From Bacteroides stercorirosoris (GTDB lineage Bacteria > Bacteroidota > Bacteroidia > Bacteroidales > Bacteroidaceae): 64,000 nucleotides of DNA. The stretch lies in assembly GCF_900142015.1 (NCBI RefSeq), contig NZ_FQZN01000017.1, positions 62,001-126,000 on the forward strand, in the 5' to 3' direction. This document shows, piece by piece, positions 35,336 to 44,983 of the stretch (within the stretch, counting starts at the first letter, position 1; every line of letters begins with the position of its first letter). Below the pieces are notes generated by a model. That model was not told the DNA's origin. It was given only the letters and a program-made list of their open reading frames with translations, and ran no database searches. Both the position numbers and the translations under genes were made by a program.

Positions 35336-35440
35336 ATGCCGGATAAGATGAATGGTGCAAATCATTCATCCTGTCCGGCACTTTTTTTTATACTAATAAT
35401 AACAGCTTTAGCCAAATTGACGAAAGAACAAGTTCAATGA
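35336..35440 (+). CDS. Candidate leader peptide of the MATE gene
   Basis: A 34-codon frame from ATG 35336 (MPDKMNGANHSSCPALFF, then ILIITALAKLTKEQVQ) whose TGA stop overlaps the MATE start codon as ATGA. The whole intrinsic terminator lies inside it, so a ribosome translating it would melt the hairpin, and termination of its translation would hand over to the MATE gene. The peptide has no known relatives that I recognise and may be chance. Confidence 0.35.
   Translation: MPDKMNGANHSSCPALFFILIITALAKLTKEQVQ
35338..35389 (+). terminator. Intrinsic terminator in the MATE leader
   Basis: A 17-bp stem with two mismatches or wobbles (35338-35354 and 35363-35379) is followed by CTTTTTTTT. It stands 48 bases upstream of the MATE gene, on the same strand and after a likely promoter, the position of an attenuator. 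Confidence 0.8.
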
Positions 35441-36774
35441 AAGAGTTAGATTTGACACAAGGCAGCGTTCCGAAAGTACTGTTGCAGTTTGCAGTACCCT
35501 TCCTGATAGCGAATGCACTTCAGGCATTCTACGGGGGTGCCGACCTCTTTGTTGTGGGGCAATATGATGATTCTGCAAGCGTGGCAGCCGTTGCCATCGG
35601 CAGCCAGGTGATGCAGACCATTACGGGTATCATTCTCGGAATTACCACGGGAACCACCGTATTGATTGCCATTGCAACCGGAGCCAAAAACGACCGACAG
35701 GTGGCTTCCACAATCGGTTCGTCCGTGTGGTTGTTTTCAATTATCGGCGTGGTGCTTACGCTGGTGATGGTTCTTTTCCATAGCCGGATTGCCAGCCTGA
35801 TGCATACTCCGGAAGAGGCTATGGCAGATACGAAGAGTTATATCCTGGTGTGTTCCGTGGGTATCCTATTTATTGTGGGCTACAACGTGGTGTGCGGCAT
35901 CCTGCGTGGGCTGGGTGACTCGAAAACTCCCCTCTATTTTGTGGGACTGGCCTGCGTGATCAATATCGTTCTCGATTTCGTATTGGTGGGATATATTCAT
36001 CTCGGGCCTATCGGGGCCGCCATTGCCACGGTTACAGCACAGAGTGTCAGTTTTGCGATAGCGCTTTGGTTTCTGCATCGGCGAGGATTTCACTTTGAGT
36101 TCACGAAGCGGGACATCCGGCTGAACAGAGTTCTGTCCAAAAGAGTGCTGACACTGGGCGCTCCCATAGCCTTGCAGGATGCACTGATTAATGTCTCGTT
36201 TCTGATAATCACCGTTATCGTGAACCAGATGGGAGTGATTGCATCGGCTTCACTGGGTGTAGTGGAGAAAATCATCGTATTCGCCATGTTGCCTCCGATG
36301 GCCATATCATCGGCCGTGGCAACCATGACAGCACAGAATTATGGTGCAGGATTGATACAGCGGATGAACAAGTGCCTACTTTCCGGAATAGGGTTTGCTC
36401 TCGTTTTCGGATTGTCGGTTTGCCTCTATTCGCAATTCCTGCCCGAAACGCTTACGGCTTTTTTCACTAAAGACCCGGCTGTGGTGGCTATGGCGGCGGA
36501 ATATCTGCGGGGATACAGCATCGACTGCGTCATTGTCAGTTTCGTGTTCTGTATAAATTCCTACTTCAGCGGACAGGGAAATTCACTGTTCCCGATGATT
36601 CACAGTCTGATAGCGACTTTCTTGTTCCGTATTCCGTTGTCGTACTGGTTCAGCCAGATAGACAGTTCATCACTGTTCATTATGGGGTTCGCTCCGCCCA
36701 TCTCGACAGTGGTTTCGTTGCTGATATGTATTTGGTATTTGAGATATAGCAGAAAAAAAACGAACGTACATTAA
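35437..36774 (+). CDS. MATE-family efflux transporter
   Basis: A 445-residue inner-membrane antiporter with twelve predicted membrane segments in two six-helix halves. The beginning LTQGSVPKVLLQFAVPFLIAN and ALQAFYGGADLFVVGQY, then ILGITTGTTVLIAIATGAK, are typical of MATE (NorM/DinF) exporters, which use sodium or proton gradients to expel cationic drugs, dyes or metabolites. Full length. A Crp-like regulator gene follows 19 bases downstream. The leader carries a terminator and a short overlapping frame, so expression may be controlled by attenuation. Confidence 0.92.
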   Translation: MKELDLTQGSVPKVLLQFAVPFLIANALQAFYGGADLFVVGQYDDSASVAAVAIGSQVMQTITGIILGITTGTTVLIAIATGAKNDRQVASTIGSSVWLFSIIGVVLTLVMVLFHSRIASLMHTPEEAMADTKSYILVCSVGILFIVGYNVVCGILRGLGDSKTPLYFVGLACVINIVLDFVLVGYIHLGPIGAAIATVTAQSVSFAIALWFLHRRGFHFEFTKRDIRLNRVLSKRVLTLGAPIALQDALINVSFLIITVIVNQMGVIASASLGVVEKIIVFAMLPPMAISSAVATMTAQNYGAGLIQRMNKCLLSGIGFALVFGLSVCLYSQFLPETLTAFFTKDPAVVAMAAEYLRGYSIDCVIVSFVFCINSYFSGQGNSLFPMIHSLIATFLFRIPLSYWFSQIDSSSLFIMGFAPPISTVVSLLICIWYLRYSRKKTNVH

Positions 36775-36793
36775 CCCCAAAAATCAAGTTGTT

Positions 36794-37339
36794 ATGGAAG
36801 CTTATTTGAAAAAGCTCTGTTCGGAAAACCAGGTTACCGAACAGGAAATGAAAAAGTTGTTGGCTCGCATGAAAATGATGCATTTGGACAAAGGAACAAT
36901 GCTGGCTCCGGAAGCAGCCGATGAATCGGGTCTGTATATCATTGCCTCCGGCATTCTCCATGCATTCACCTCATGTGAAGGAGTGGACAAGACGATTGAG
37001 TTCTTGTCGGCGGGAGACACTTTGTTTTGTTATCACACAGACGAGTGTTCCGTAAAATCCCTGACCAAAAGCATAGTCTACTATATCGGTGGAGACGAAG
37101 TTGAAGAGTTATGCGCAGCCTCAACGTCGTTCGCCAATTTAATCCGCCAACTGACAGAGCATCAGCTCCACTTCAGAGAGGAGATGTATGTAAATGCGCA
37201 TAAGCAGACGGTGAAAGAGAGATACTTGTCACTGTTTACCCACATCCCCGACATCCTGCACAGGGTTCCTTTAGAGTATATCACTTCTTATTTAGGAACG
37301 GAAGTCACCAGTCTGGGATATGTGGCAGGAAGATACTGA
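36794..37339 (+). CDS. Crp/Fnr-family regulator with atypical end
   Basis: A 181-residue protein of the short Bacteroidetes Crp/Fnr type: cyclic-nucleotide-binding-like barrel (MLAPEAADESGLYIIASGILHAF and KTIEFLSAGDTLF) and a C-terminal helix-turn-helix start (VKERYLSLFTHIPDILHRVPLEYITSYLGTEVTSL). Most relatives continue with a recognition helix of the SLSRIR type; here the last residues are GYVAGRY, so DNA binding may be altered or lost. No nucleotide-binding arginine-serine pair is visible. Co-transcribed with the MATE gene, of which it may be the regulator. Confidence 0.75.
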   Translation: MEAYLKKLCSENQVTEQEMKKLLARMKMMHLDKGTMLAPEAADESGLYIIASGILHAFTSCEGVDKTIEFLSAGDTLFCYHTDECSVKSLTKSIVYYIGGDEVEELCAASTSFANLIRQLTEHQLHFREEMYVNAHKQTVKERYLSLFTHIPDILHRVPLEYITSYLGTEVTSLGYVAGRY

Positions 37340-37364
37340 TATGCATTTTCCCTACTTTTAGGAG

Positions 37365-38255
37365 TTATGCCCGATACTCATTCGGGCTTACTCCTACTAC
37401 CTTCTTAAACAAACGGCTCAGATGGTGCGGATACTTGAAGCCCAGTTCATAGGCAACTTCGCTGACGGTTTTATTCTCATCATAGAGCCGTTCCTTTGCT
37501 TTCTCTATCACAAAGAGCTGAATGGACTCCTGAGCAGACTTTCCGGTTTCTTTCTTAATCAAATCACCAAAATAATTGGCAGAAAGATGCAGTTTGTCCG
37601 CGGCATATTGCACAGACGGCAAACCGACAGTTTGCGGCTGGTCTGATTCAAAGTAGTCACTGAGCAGATTCTCAAAGCGAACCAGGATATCTTTATTCAG
37701 GCTTTCACGCGTAATGAATTGGCGGTCATAGAAACGCTGGCAATGGTTCAGCAAAAGTTCAATGGTAGAAGCGATAATGCTTTTACTATGCTTATCTATG
37801 GCCCGTTCCAGTTCTTCCTGTATCTCCAGATAACAGTTAAGGATAATCTGACGCTCACGCTCGGACATGTGCAAAGCTTCATTTGCTTCATAAGAGAAGA
37901 AACTGTAGTCCTTCATCTTGCGTCCCAATGATGTGCCCCGCAATAAATCAGGATGGAATAGTAACGCCCATCCTTGCGGGTTCAATGTTTCTTTGTCGTC
38001 ATCGACACCCGCCACCTGTCCCGGAGCGACAAAAACCAGCGTACCTTCCTGATAATCGTAGGTGCTGCGTCCATAAGACAACTCACCACATTTAAGCTGT
38101 TTCAGGAAGATACAATAAAAGCCGAAATTCTTGCGCCCGTGCTTTAATGATTTCAGCGTTGAAAAGTCGACCACACTGACGAGCGGATGTAATGTCTCCA
38201 CTCCCACCGCCATATTATACTCATGAATTGTATTCAACTTTACGATTGCTCCCAT
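37365..38255 (-). CDS. AraC-family transcriptional regulator
   Basis: A 296-residue regulator with an N-terminal AraC-ligand-type domain (GELSYGRSTYDYQEGTLVFVAPGQVAGV) and two C-terminal helix-turn-helix motifs (QYAADKLHLSANYFGDLIKK and VSEVAYELGFKYPHHLSRLFKK), ending GVSPNEYR. It is divergent from the flavodoxin and aldo/keto reductase pair, a context seen often in Bacteroides for control of redox genes. The ligand cannot be read. Confidence 0.88.
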   Translation of the reverse strand: MGAIVKLNTIHEYNMAVGVETLHPLVSVVDFSTLKSLKHGRKNFGFYCIFLKQLKCGELSYGRSTYDYQEGTLVFVAPGQVAGVDDDKETLNPQGWALLFHPDLLRGTSLGRKMKDYSFFSYEANEALHMSERERQIILNCYLEIQEELERAIDKHSKSIIASTIELLLNHCQRFYDRQFITRESLNKDILVRFENLLSDYFESDQPQTVGLPSVQYAADKLHLSANYFGDLIKKETGKSAQESIQLFVIEKAKERLYDENKTVSEVAYELGFKYPHHLSRLFKKVVGVSPNEYRA

Positions 38256-38436
38256 ATTCTTCTTTGATTTTATCCAATGACAAAAATAAAGGTTTTCTCT
38301 TAGCTTCCAAACATCCGCATCATTAAATCTGTAATATTGGTATGAGAAACTGTAATCTGTGCATGCACCTCATTTTCAAGCATTCAAGAAAGATTCTGAA
38401 ACCGTAATTATGGTTTGCAAAGCAGTAATCTGTCTA

Positions 38437-38467
38437 TTTACAAACACTGTCCCACGGCCTACCTTTG
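38437..38467 (+). promoter_or_regulatory. Promoter of the flavodoxin gene
   Basis: TTTA (38437-38440), 19 bases, TACCTTTG (38460-38467). It lies 68 bases upstream of the ATG and 180 bases from the divergent AraC gene, leaving room for its binding sites. Confidence 0.65.
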
Positions 38468-38534
38468 CAACATCAAAAACATAAAGAATAATCCCCTATC
38501 TCTTGATAGAGTCAAACTTTAAAATTAGCATAGT

Positions 38535-40008
<1,474 letters not shown>

Positions 40009-40025
40009 TAATAAAAAAAACTCAT

Positions 40026-40074
40026 AAAACTAAAGAGGGCTATTTCAAAAATCAAAGCAGTCCTCTTTAGTTTT
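40026..40074 (+). terminator. Terminator between AKR and HepT genes
   Basis: A 13-bp perfect outer stem (40026-40038 and 40062-40074) ending in TTTT, with A-rich sequence on the other side, so it can act for both convergent operons. Confidence 0.7.
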
Positions 40075-40093
40075 AACTATTCTCAAATACTCT

Positions 40094-40444
40094 TCATTCA
40101 GTCTTACTCCTTGCAATAATCATCTCTATTTGAGGAATCAATGTTGGAATTATATTCTTAGCAACATCCCAAACAATCAGATAGTTTACTCCCATATAGT
40201 CATGAATCAATTTATCCCTCATCCCTGCCATTTCACGCCACGAAATTCCCTGCCACTGATATTTTATATCTGCAGGAATCTTTTTGGTAGCTTCGCCTAT
40301 AATCTCAAGGCTACGTGTCACAGCACGCTTCAATGTTTCATCAGAGAGAAATTGATGCATAACAGCATTATCCGGCACAACCGAACGTATATAATTACAT
40401 TCTTGCAATATATGTTGCAAATATGGAATGTAAGACTTACACAT
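40094..40444 (-). CDS. hepT: HepT-like HEPN-domain toxin
   Basis: A 116-residue HEPN (DUF86) protein. The RNase motif RxxxxHxY is R76-DKLI-H81-D-Y83 in GMRDKLIHDYMGVNY. In characterised HEPN/MNT pairs the toxin is an RNase that is silenced when the partner nucleotidyltransferase adds AMP to the tyrosine of this motif; Tyr83 is the corresponding residue. The gene overlaps the end of the mnt gene by eight bases. Confidence 0.85.
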   Translation of the reverse strand: MCKSYIPYLQHILQECNYIRSVVPDNAVMHQFLSDETLKRAVTRSLEIIGEATKKIPADIKYQWQGISWREMAGMRDKLIHDYMGVNYLIVWDVAKNIIPTLIPQIEMIIARSKTE

Positions 40445-40730
40445 ATTCTACCTCATTAAGAATGTGATTTCCAATGTATGGACTAAGCCCTTTAAAAGTC
40501 ACAATATCCAATTTACACTGTTTAAATACACTTTCCAATTTATCACAAACAGACATAAAATTCTGATAAGTTTCTTTTTCCGGTTGAAAATCAATTAAGA
40601 TATCAATATCGCTATGTTTCGTATTCTCTCCCCTTACCGTAGAACCAAACAGCCCCAACTTAATTACCCCATACTTGGATAATTCAGATTTTAATTGCGA
40701 TAACTTACGAAGCACCGTTATTTTATTCAT
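40437..40730 (-). CDS. mntA: MntA-like nucleotidyltransferase antitoxin
   Basis: A 97-residue minimal nucleotidyltransferase: LGLFGSTVRGENTKHSDIDI with G29-S30 and the metal-binding D41 and D43, then LDIVTFKGLSPYI. The family is the antitoxin half of HEPN/MNT modules and inactivates the HEPN protein by AMP transfer. The start at 40730 is preferred over 40754 because a TATCTTTG -7 box lies on the minus strand at 40752-40759. Confidence 0.85.
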   Translation of the reverse strand: MNKITVLRKLSQLKSELSKYGVIKLGLFGSTVRGENTKHSDIDILIDFQPEKETYQNFMSVCDKLESVFKQCKLDIVTFKGLSPYIGNHILNEVEYV

Positions 40731-40856
40731 AATCATCTTCTTTAGCTGATGCAAAGATAAATGATTAATCGGAGAAACGGAAACAACAAGCTATTTTTTA
40801 AAGTGAGTGACAATCCTTTAAACGACGATATACCTGAAAGTGATATTTTCCTCCCC

Positions 40857-40962
40857 ATTAAAAGATAATTTGCATACAATCTATACTTTTATAGAGTGTT
40901 TTAGAAATTGAACAGGTATACAAAACGACTTTTATGCCGATTACTCTATCTGAATACATGAT
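40857..40962 (+). pseudogene. Dead copy of the hxlR promoter and first codons
   Basis: This stretch aligns with 44403-44530. It keeps the -33 region (TTAAAAGATAATTTGCATAC), TAGAGTGTTTTAGAAAT and, in frame, T-I-Q-N, Y-A-D and I at the positions of TDIQNGSYADCPI in HxlR. Two deletions of about 11 and 17 bases remove the promoter spacing and the start codon, and TGA codons interrupt the frame. It lies in the 357-base gap between the mntA gene and the next kinase gene. Confidence 0.75.
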
Positions 40963-41056
40963 ATCTCAATACTGAAAAATGCAGTATTGTAGAGACGATT
41001 CACAGCCTATTTTGTCCGTTTCACCGTCTTATTTGAAATAAAACGGATGGATTGAT

Positions 41057-41064
41057 TATTTTTG
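41057..41064 (+). promoter_or_regulatory. -7 box of the second LytS/LytTR operon
   Basis: TATTTTTG at 41057-41064. Transcription would start near 41070, which makes the ATG at 41088 the likely start of the kinase gene. Confidence 0.6.
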
Positions 41065-41087
41065 TCCCGCAAATAACGCAGCGTCTC

Positions 41088-42362
41088 ATGAATATTACAT
41101 TCCCCCAAAAACGGAGTAATAAAACTGACAGTGATTTTATTATATGGCATTTGACAAAGAATGAATTATTGATTGGACTCACCATATCTGTGATTCTGAC
41201 TCTTTTTGCCAATTTTGCATTGTTAATGCGACGCTATGATTTAATAATGGACTCAAAAGGAGCCGGCATCACTTGGGAAATAGAGAAATATGATTTCTGG
41301 TTTTCCATAGTATGGTTCTGGCTCTTTTCTTTCATTTTATTTATCCTCTACAGGTGGATGTATAAATGGGGAAACATAATATTCCGGCGCAAGGAAGTGA
41401 AAACAATAGGGTTTGCAATGGGAATTATTATATTCGTGGCTTTCGGGCTATATCAGGCACATCCTGCATTGAAGAAGATAATCATCATGGAAAAGAAACA
41501 TGATGCCATTACCTCCTATAATTTCACGGAACACGCAGTTTTTATAACGGAAGTCTCAAAAAAAACATTAGACGTGGCTCCAGATTCCATAACCTCCCCC
41601 AATAAGGCACAGATGGGAGTAAGTGCCGTTTTTTCAAGCACCAATTCATACCCTCTGCTGGTAGAGCATATTTTTGTCCTACTGACTATCATGCTAAGCA
41701 TGCTTTTGCTCCATCTGCTTGATAAAAAGCAAGAAATGACACTGGAATATGAAAAAATAAAAGTCGAAAAACTACAAAACTCATACAATGCACTGATGGG
41801 ACAAATTAACCCGCATTTCTTCTTCAACTCATTAAACGGACTCAATTCGTTAATCCGCATGAACGAACAAAACAAGACACTTGAATACCTGGAAGAATTA
41901 TCCAATGTTTTCCGCTATATCTTGCAAAGCAATCACAAAACATTAGTTCCCCTTGATGAAGAACTACAGTTTGCAAGAGCCTATACTTATCTGCTCAGTG
42001 TACGTTATGAAAACAAGCTGTTCTTCTCAATCCGGATTGCAGAAAGCTGCCGACAGAAGAGGCTGCCTATTCTTAGTCTGCTCCCGCTTATTGAGAATGC
42101 CGTGAAACACAACATCATCAGCATGCAACACCCCCTGCAGGTTGAGGTTTATACAACATCCGAAGATTTATTAGCCGTATCCAATCCTATCCGCCCCAAA
42201 ATGGAAGAGTGCGTCTGCAACAAGATAGGACTAAAGAATCTTCAGGGGCGCTATCAAATGCTGACCGGAAAAAGCATACGGATAAACAATTCCAACGGAT
42301 ATTTTGTAGTATCTCTTCCATTGTCTGATATATTGGAAATGTATGAAAGCAATAATCATTGA
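41088..42362 (+). CDS. LytS-type sensor histidine kinase
   Basis: A 424-residue kinase of the PF06580 family. Membrane segments at about 30-50, 75-95 and 110-130 and again at 195-215 frame an extracytoplasmic loop of about 70 residues (KKIIIMEKKHDAITSYNF onwards). The phospho-acceptor motif is MGQINPHFFFNSLNGLNSLI, and the ATPase domain has LPLIENAVKHNII and IGLKNLQGRYQML. The response regulator gene overlaps its end by 20 bases. It is the second such pair within 10 kb, with a larger sensor than the one at 32610. Confidence 0.9.
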   Translation: MNITFPQKRSNKTDSDFIIWHLTKNELLIGLTISVILTLFANFALLMRRYDLIMDSKGAGITWEIEKYDFWFSIVWFWLFSFILFILYRWMYKWGNIIFRRKEVKTIGFAMGIIIFVAFGLYQAHPALKKIIIMEKKHDAITSYNFTEHAVFITEVSKKTLDVAPDSITSPNKAQMGVSAVFSSTNSYPLLVEHIFVLLTIMLSMLLLHLLDKKQEMTLEYEKIKVEKLQNSYNALMGQINPHFFFNSLNGLNSLIRMNEQNKTLEYLEELSNVFRYILQSNHKTLVPLDEELQFARAYTYLLSVRYENKLFFSIRIAESCRQKRLPILSLLPLIENAVKHNIISMQHPLQVEVYTTSEDLLAVSNPIRPKMEECVCNKIGLKNLQGRYQMLTGKSIRINNSNGYFVVSLPLSDILEMYESNNH

Positions 42363-43104
42363 AGATGAAACAGCAGCAGTAAACAGCCTGAAAGCTATTT
42401 TACAGCAAAATTCAGTGGCCGACATTGAAGTGGTTGCCGAATTAGAAAGCATCGAAGACAGTATTGAATGGTTTCAAAGTTCATCACCACCGGATATCAT
42501 TTTCATGGATATTCATCTGGCAGACGGTTTGGCTTTTACTATTTTCGAACAGGTAGAAGTTGCAGCTCCCGTAGTGTTTACTACCGCTTATGATGAGTAT
42601 GCTTTACAGGCTTTTCAAGTGAGTAGCATTGACTATCTCCTGAAACCTATCACGCTGAATTCATTGGAGCATGCATTGAACAAATTCCTTCTTTTCAATC
42701 CAACGGAACGAAGAGAACATATCCTACGAACCAATGCCATGATTGAGAACCGGAAAGAAGTGAAAAAACTGTTGGTTATGCTTGCTGATAAGTTTTATCC
42801 GCTCCCGGTAGATGATATCTGCTATTTCTATACTGCCCGGGAAAAAGTTACGGCCCATACTTTTGACGGCAAAAAACATCCGGTAGACCGCACGCTCGAC
42901 ACACTTTATGAGCAATTGAACCAACAGAATTTCTTTCGCGCCAACCGTCAATTCATTATTTCACGGAAGTCTGTCAAAGACGTAGACCTCTGGTCAGGTA
43001 ACCGGCTTTCCGTCAACTTGTTTATACCCGTTCCCGAACGCATTGTTATAAGTAAGGTGAAAACTCCGATATTCAAAAAATGGATTATGCAGGAAGAGGA
43101 TTAA
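42343..43104 (+). CDS. LytTR-family response regulator
   Basis: A 253-residue regulator: receiver with IEDET pocket and phospho-acceptor Asp in DIIFMDIHLADG, switch lysine in DYLLKPITLNS, and a LytTR DNA-binding domain (DKFYPLPVDDICYFYTAREK to FRANRQFIISRKSVKDV). It overlaps the kinase gene, so the two are co-translated. Downstream genes at 43232 and 43739 may be targets or accessory members. Confidence 0.92.
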   Translation: MKAIIIEDETAAVNSLKAILQQNSVADIEVVAELESIEDSIEWFQSSSPPDIIFMDIHLADGLAFTIFEQVEVAAPVVFTTAYDEYALQAFQVSSIDYLLKPITLNSLEHALNKFLLFNPTERREHILRTNAMIENRKEVKKLLVMLADKFYPLPVDDICYFYTAREKVTAHTFDGKKHPVDRTLDTLYEQLNQQNFFRANRQFIISRKSVKDVDLWSGNRLSVNLFIPVPERIVISKVKTPIFKKWIMQEED

Positions 43105-43231
43105 AAACATTACCCCGCTCTGTTGTTTGCTTCACCTGCAAAGAATCCCCGTTTGCCGGTACTTAACTTTTGTTAGCTGATATTTTCCTTTAATTTGCAG
43201 CAAATGATGAGAATAAATTAAACGAAACATT

Positions 43232-43669
43232 ATGCTGAAATGTATAATTCTCGACGGGGATATTGCCACTCTCAATGAACTGATGGAATATCTGGAAAAG
43301 GTTAACCGCTCCCTAACGGAAGTAAATTCACTGTTTACCGCCAATAAGTTTAGCAATCAGTCTATTTTCCTCCGTGACGGAAATCGAATTGTGCGCATCA
43401 ATCAGGAAGATATTCTATATTTGGAAGGATATGGAGATTACGTCAAAGTACATCGCACAGAAGGAAAGCCTATACTTTCGCAATTAACTTTAAAACACTT
43501 CGAAGAATGCCTTGAAGGAGTTTTTTGTCGCGTGCACCGCTCTTATATCGTTTCACTATCCCATATCAATTACATCGAGCATAAAAGAATCCGCATTGAA
43601 GGAGCCACCATTCCGATCAGTGATTCTTATATGCCTATATTAATGAGCAAACTGCACATGCAAATATAA
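43232..43669 (+). CDS. LytTR DNA-binding protein with a collapsed receiver domain
   Basis: A 145-residue protein. Residues 1-40 (MLKCIILDGDIATLNELMEY) resemble the first strand and helix of a receiver, but the acidic pocket reads DGD and the next 70 or so residues, including the phospho-acceptor aspartate and the switch lysine, are absent. A complete LytTR domain follows (FLRDGNRIVRINQEDILYLEGYGDYVKVH, then FCRVHRSYIVSLSHINYI). It can probably bind DNA but not respond to phosphorylation, and so may compete with or assist the regulator at 42343. Internal deletion in an ancestral response regulator is the likely origin. Confidence 0.8.
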   Translation: MLKCIILDGDIATLNELMEYLEKVNRSLTEVNSLFTANKFSNQSIFLRDGNRIVRINQEDILYLEGYGDYVKVHRTEGKPILSQLTLKHFEECLEGVFCRVHRSYIVSLSHINYIEHKRIRIEGATIPISDSYMPILMSKLHMQI

Positions 43670-43738
43670 GTTGACTCTACCGGCTATAGCACAAATTATA
43701 AATATTTTTAATGTATCACATTCTAAAAAAGAATTATC

Positions 43739-44359
43739 ATGATTGACAAAAAGAATTTTAAAATGAGCAGATTAGCATTGTTAGTGCTCTCAACTCTTAC
43801 CTTAATCTGTGAAACTGCAACTTCTGTCAGAGCACAAGGTTCCAATAACAAAATAAAGGTTTCTACTTCCCATATATGCAGCGCTACCGATTCTCACAAT
43901 GGCATGCGGGCTATGTTTGCTTTTCTCAGGGAAAATATTGGATATCCTTCAAAAGCAATTGAAGCGAAAATGCAGGGAGATGTGACAGTAGGTTTCACAG
44001 TGACTAAAGAAGGCGCTATAACAAATAGTAGAATAACCAAGAAGCTCTACCCTGCTTTAGACATAGAGGTACTTGAAACTGTAAAAAGAATGCCTGCATC
44101 GGAATTTGTGGAAAAGAAAGGGCAAAAAGTCGACATGGATTATAAAATCACCATAAAGTTTGCTTTGCCAGACGATACATCACTCACAGAACCTGACGTA
44201 TCGATTGTGGAAGTGGAAACGGAAGATCTGAAGATGACTCTGATGAGAGGCGAAAAAAAGGATGGAGTAAACAATGCTACTATAGCTACTTACGATTCAT
44301 CTGTAAAAGATGATACAATTCTAACGAAAACGGTGATTACAACGGTTAGCGATGAATGA
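43739..44359 (+). CDS. Secreted TonB-C-terminal-like protein
   Basis: A 206-residue protein with a signal peptide (RLALLVLSTLTLICETATSVRAQ) and a TonB C-terminal-like domain: FLRENIGYPSKAIEAKMQGDVTVGFTVTKEGAI, then MPASEFVEKKGQKVDMDYKITIKF. Unlike true TonB it has no inner-membrane anchor or proline-rich spacer. Such free TonB-CTD proteins are common in Bacteroidetes with no settled role. The acidic tail after residue 150 is unusual. An alternative start is the Met at 43763. Confidence 0.72.
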   Translation: MIDKKNFKMSRLALLVLSTLTLICETATSVRAQGSNNKIKVSTSHICSATDSHNGMRAMFAFLRENIGYPSKAIEAKMQGDVTVGFTVTKEGAITNSRITKKLYPALDIEVLETVKRMPASEFVEKKGQKVDMDYKITIKFALPDDTSLTEPDVSIVEVETEDLKMTLMRGEKKDGVNNATIATYDSSVKDDTILTKTVITTVSDE

Positions 44360-44415
44360 GATAAGAACACCTAAACTGATTTAAGAAGCTAACTGTCCAA
44401 CAATTTAAAAGATTA

Positions 44416-44447
44416 TTTGCATACAATCGGCATATTAGTTACTTTTG
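44416..44447 (+). promoter_or_regulatory. hxlR promoter
   Basis: TTTG (44416-44419), 20 bases, TACTTTTG (44440-44447). This is the intact counterpart of the degraded sequence at 40857-40962. Confidence 0.7.
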
Positions 44448-44475
44448 TAGAGTGTTTTAGAAATCAAAGCAATAT

Positions 44476-44859
44476 ATGAATAGAACAGATATACAAAATG
44501 GCTCTTATGCCGATTGCCCTATACGGATGATACTGGCGCGCATCAGTGATAAATGGTCTATACTGACTCTGTTTACCTTGACGCAAGCACCCGTAATGCG
44601 GTTTAATGAGTTACAGAAAACAATACCGGATATTTCACAAAAGATGCTGACCGTTACGCTTCGCACATTAGAAGAGGACGGACTTGTAAAAAGACAAATC
44701 TATGCACAAGTACCGCCTAAAGTGGAGTATTCATTGACAAACAGGGCAATGTCTCTGTTGCCACATATTAACTCTCTGATTTCATGGGCACAAGAAAACA
44801 TGAATGATATTATCAATGACAGGAAAATACGCAATCAAAATGTCAAGAGTGCTACATAA
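44476..44859 (+). CDS. HxlR-family transcriptional regulator
   Basis: A 127-residue winged-helix regulator with the HxlR signature CPIRMILARISDKWSILTLFTL, the recognition region RFNELQKTIPDISQKMLTVTLRTLEEDGLVKRQIY and the wing VPPKVEYSLTNRAMSL. Members sense aldehydes, quinones or redox state, often through the N-terminal cysteine (present here near residue 14), and control oxidoreductases and efflux genes. The flavodoxin-AKR pair and the MATE gene upstream are the kind of targets expected. A broken copy of its 5' end lies 3.5 kb upstream. Confidence 0.88.
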   Translation: MNRTDIQNGSYADCPIRMILARISDKWSILTLFTLTQAPVMRFNELQKTIPDISQKMLTVTLRTLEEDGLVKRQIYAQVPPKVEYSLTNRAMSLLPHINSLISWAQENMNDIINDRKIRNQNVKSAT

Positions 44860-44864
44860 AAGTC

Positions 44865-44931
44865 GGGTGAATGATTATTTGCCCCTACAAGTATCGCCAT
44901 AATGCATGTAAGGGCGAATAATCATTCGCCC
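44865..44931. repeat. 25-bp arm inverted repeat element
   Basis: Arms 44865-44889 and 44907-44931 pair over 25 bases with about three mismatches around a 17-base loop (outer words GGGTGAATGATTATTTGCCC and its complement). It is a short palindromic element between hxlR and trkA and may act as their shared terminator. Confidence 0.65.
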
Positions 44932-44983
44932 AAGATACACAATGAAATTCCTACAAATTCATATGTCCGATATATAACTTCCT

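Noticed and set aside
44360-44475. Riboswitch or attenuator before hxlR
   Set aside because: The short leader has a plain promoter and start codon without a terminator or stable fold.
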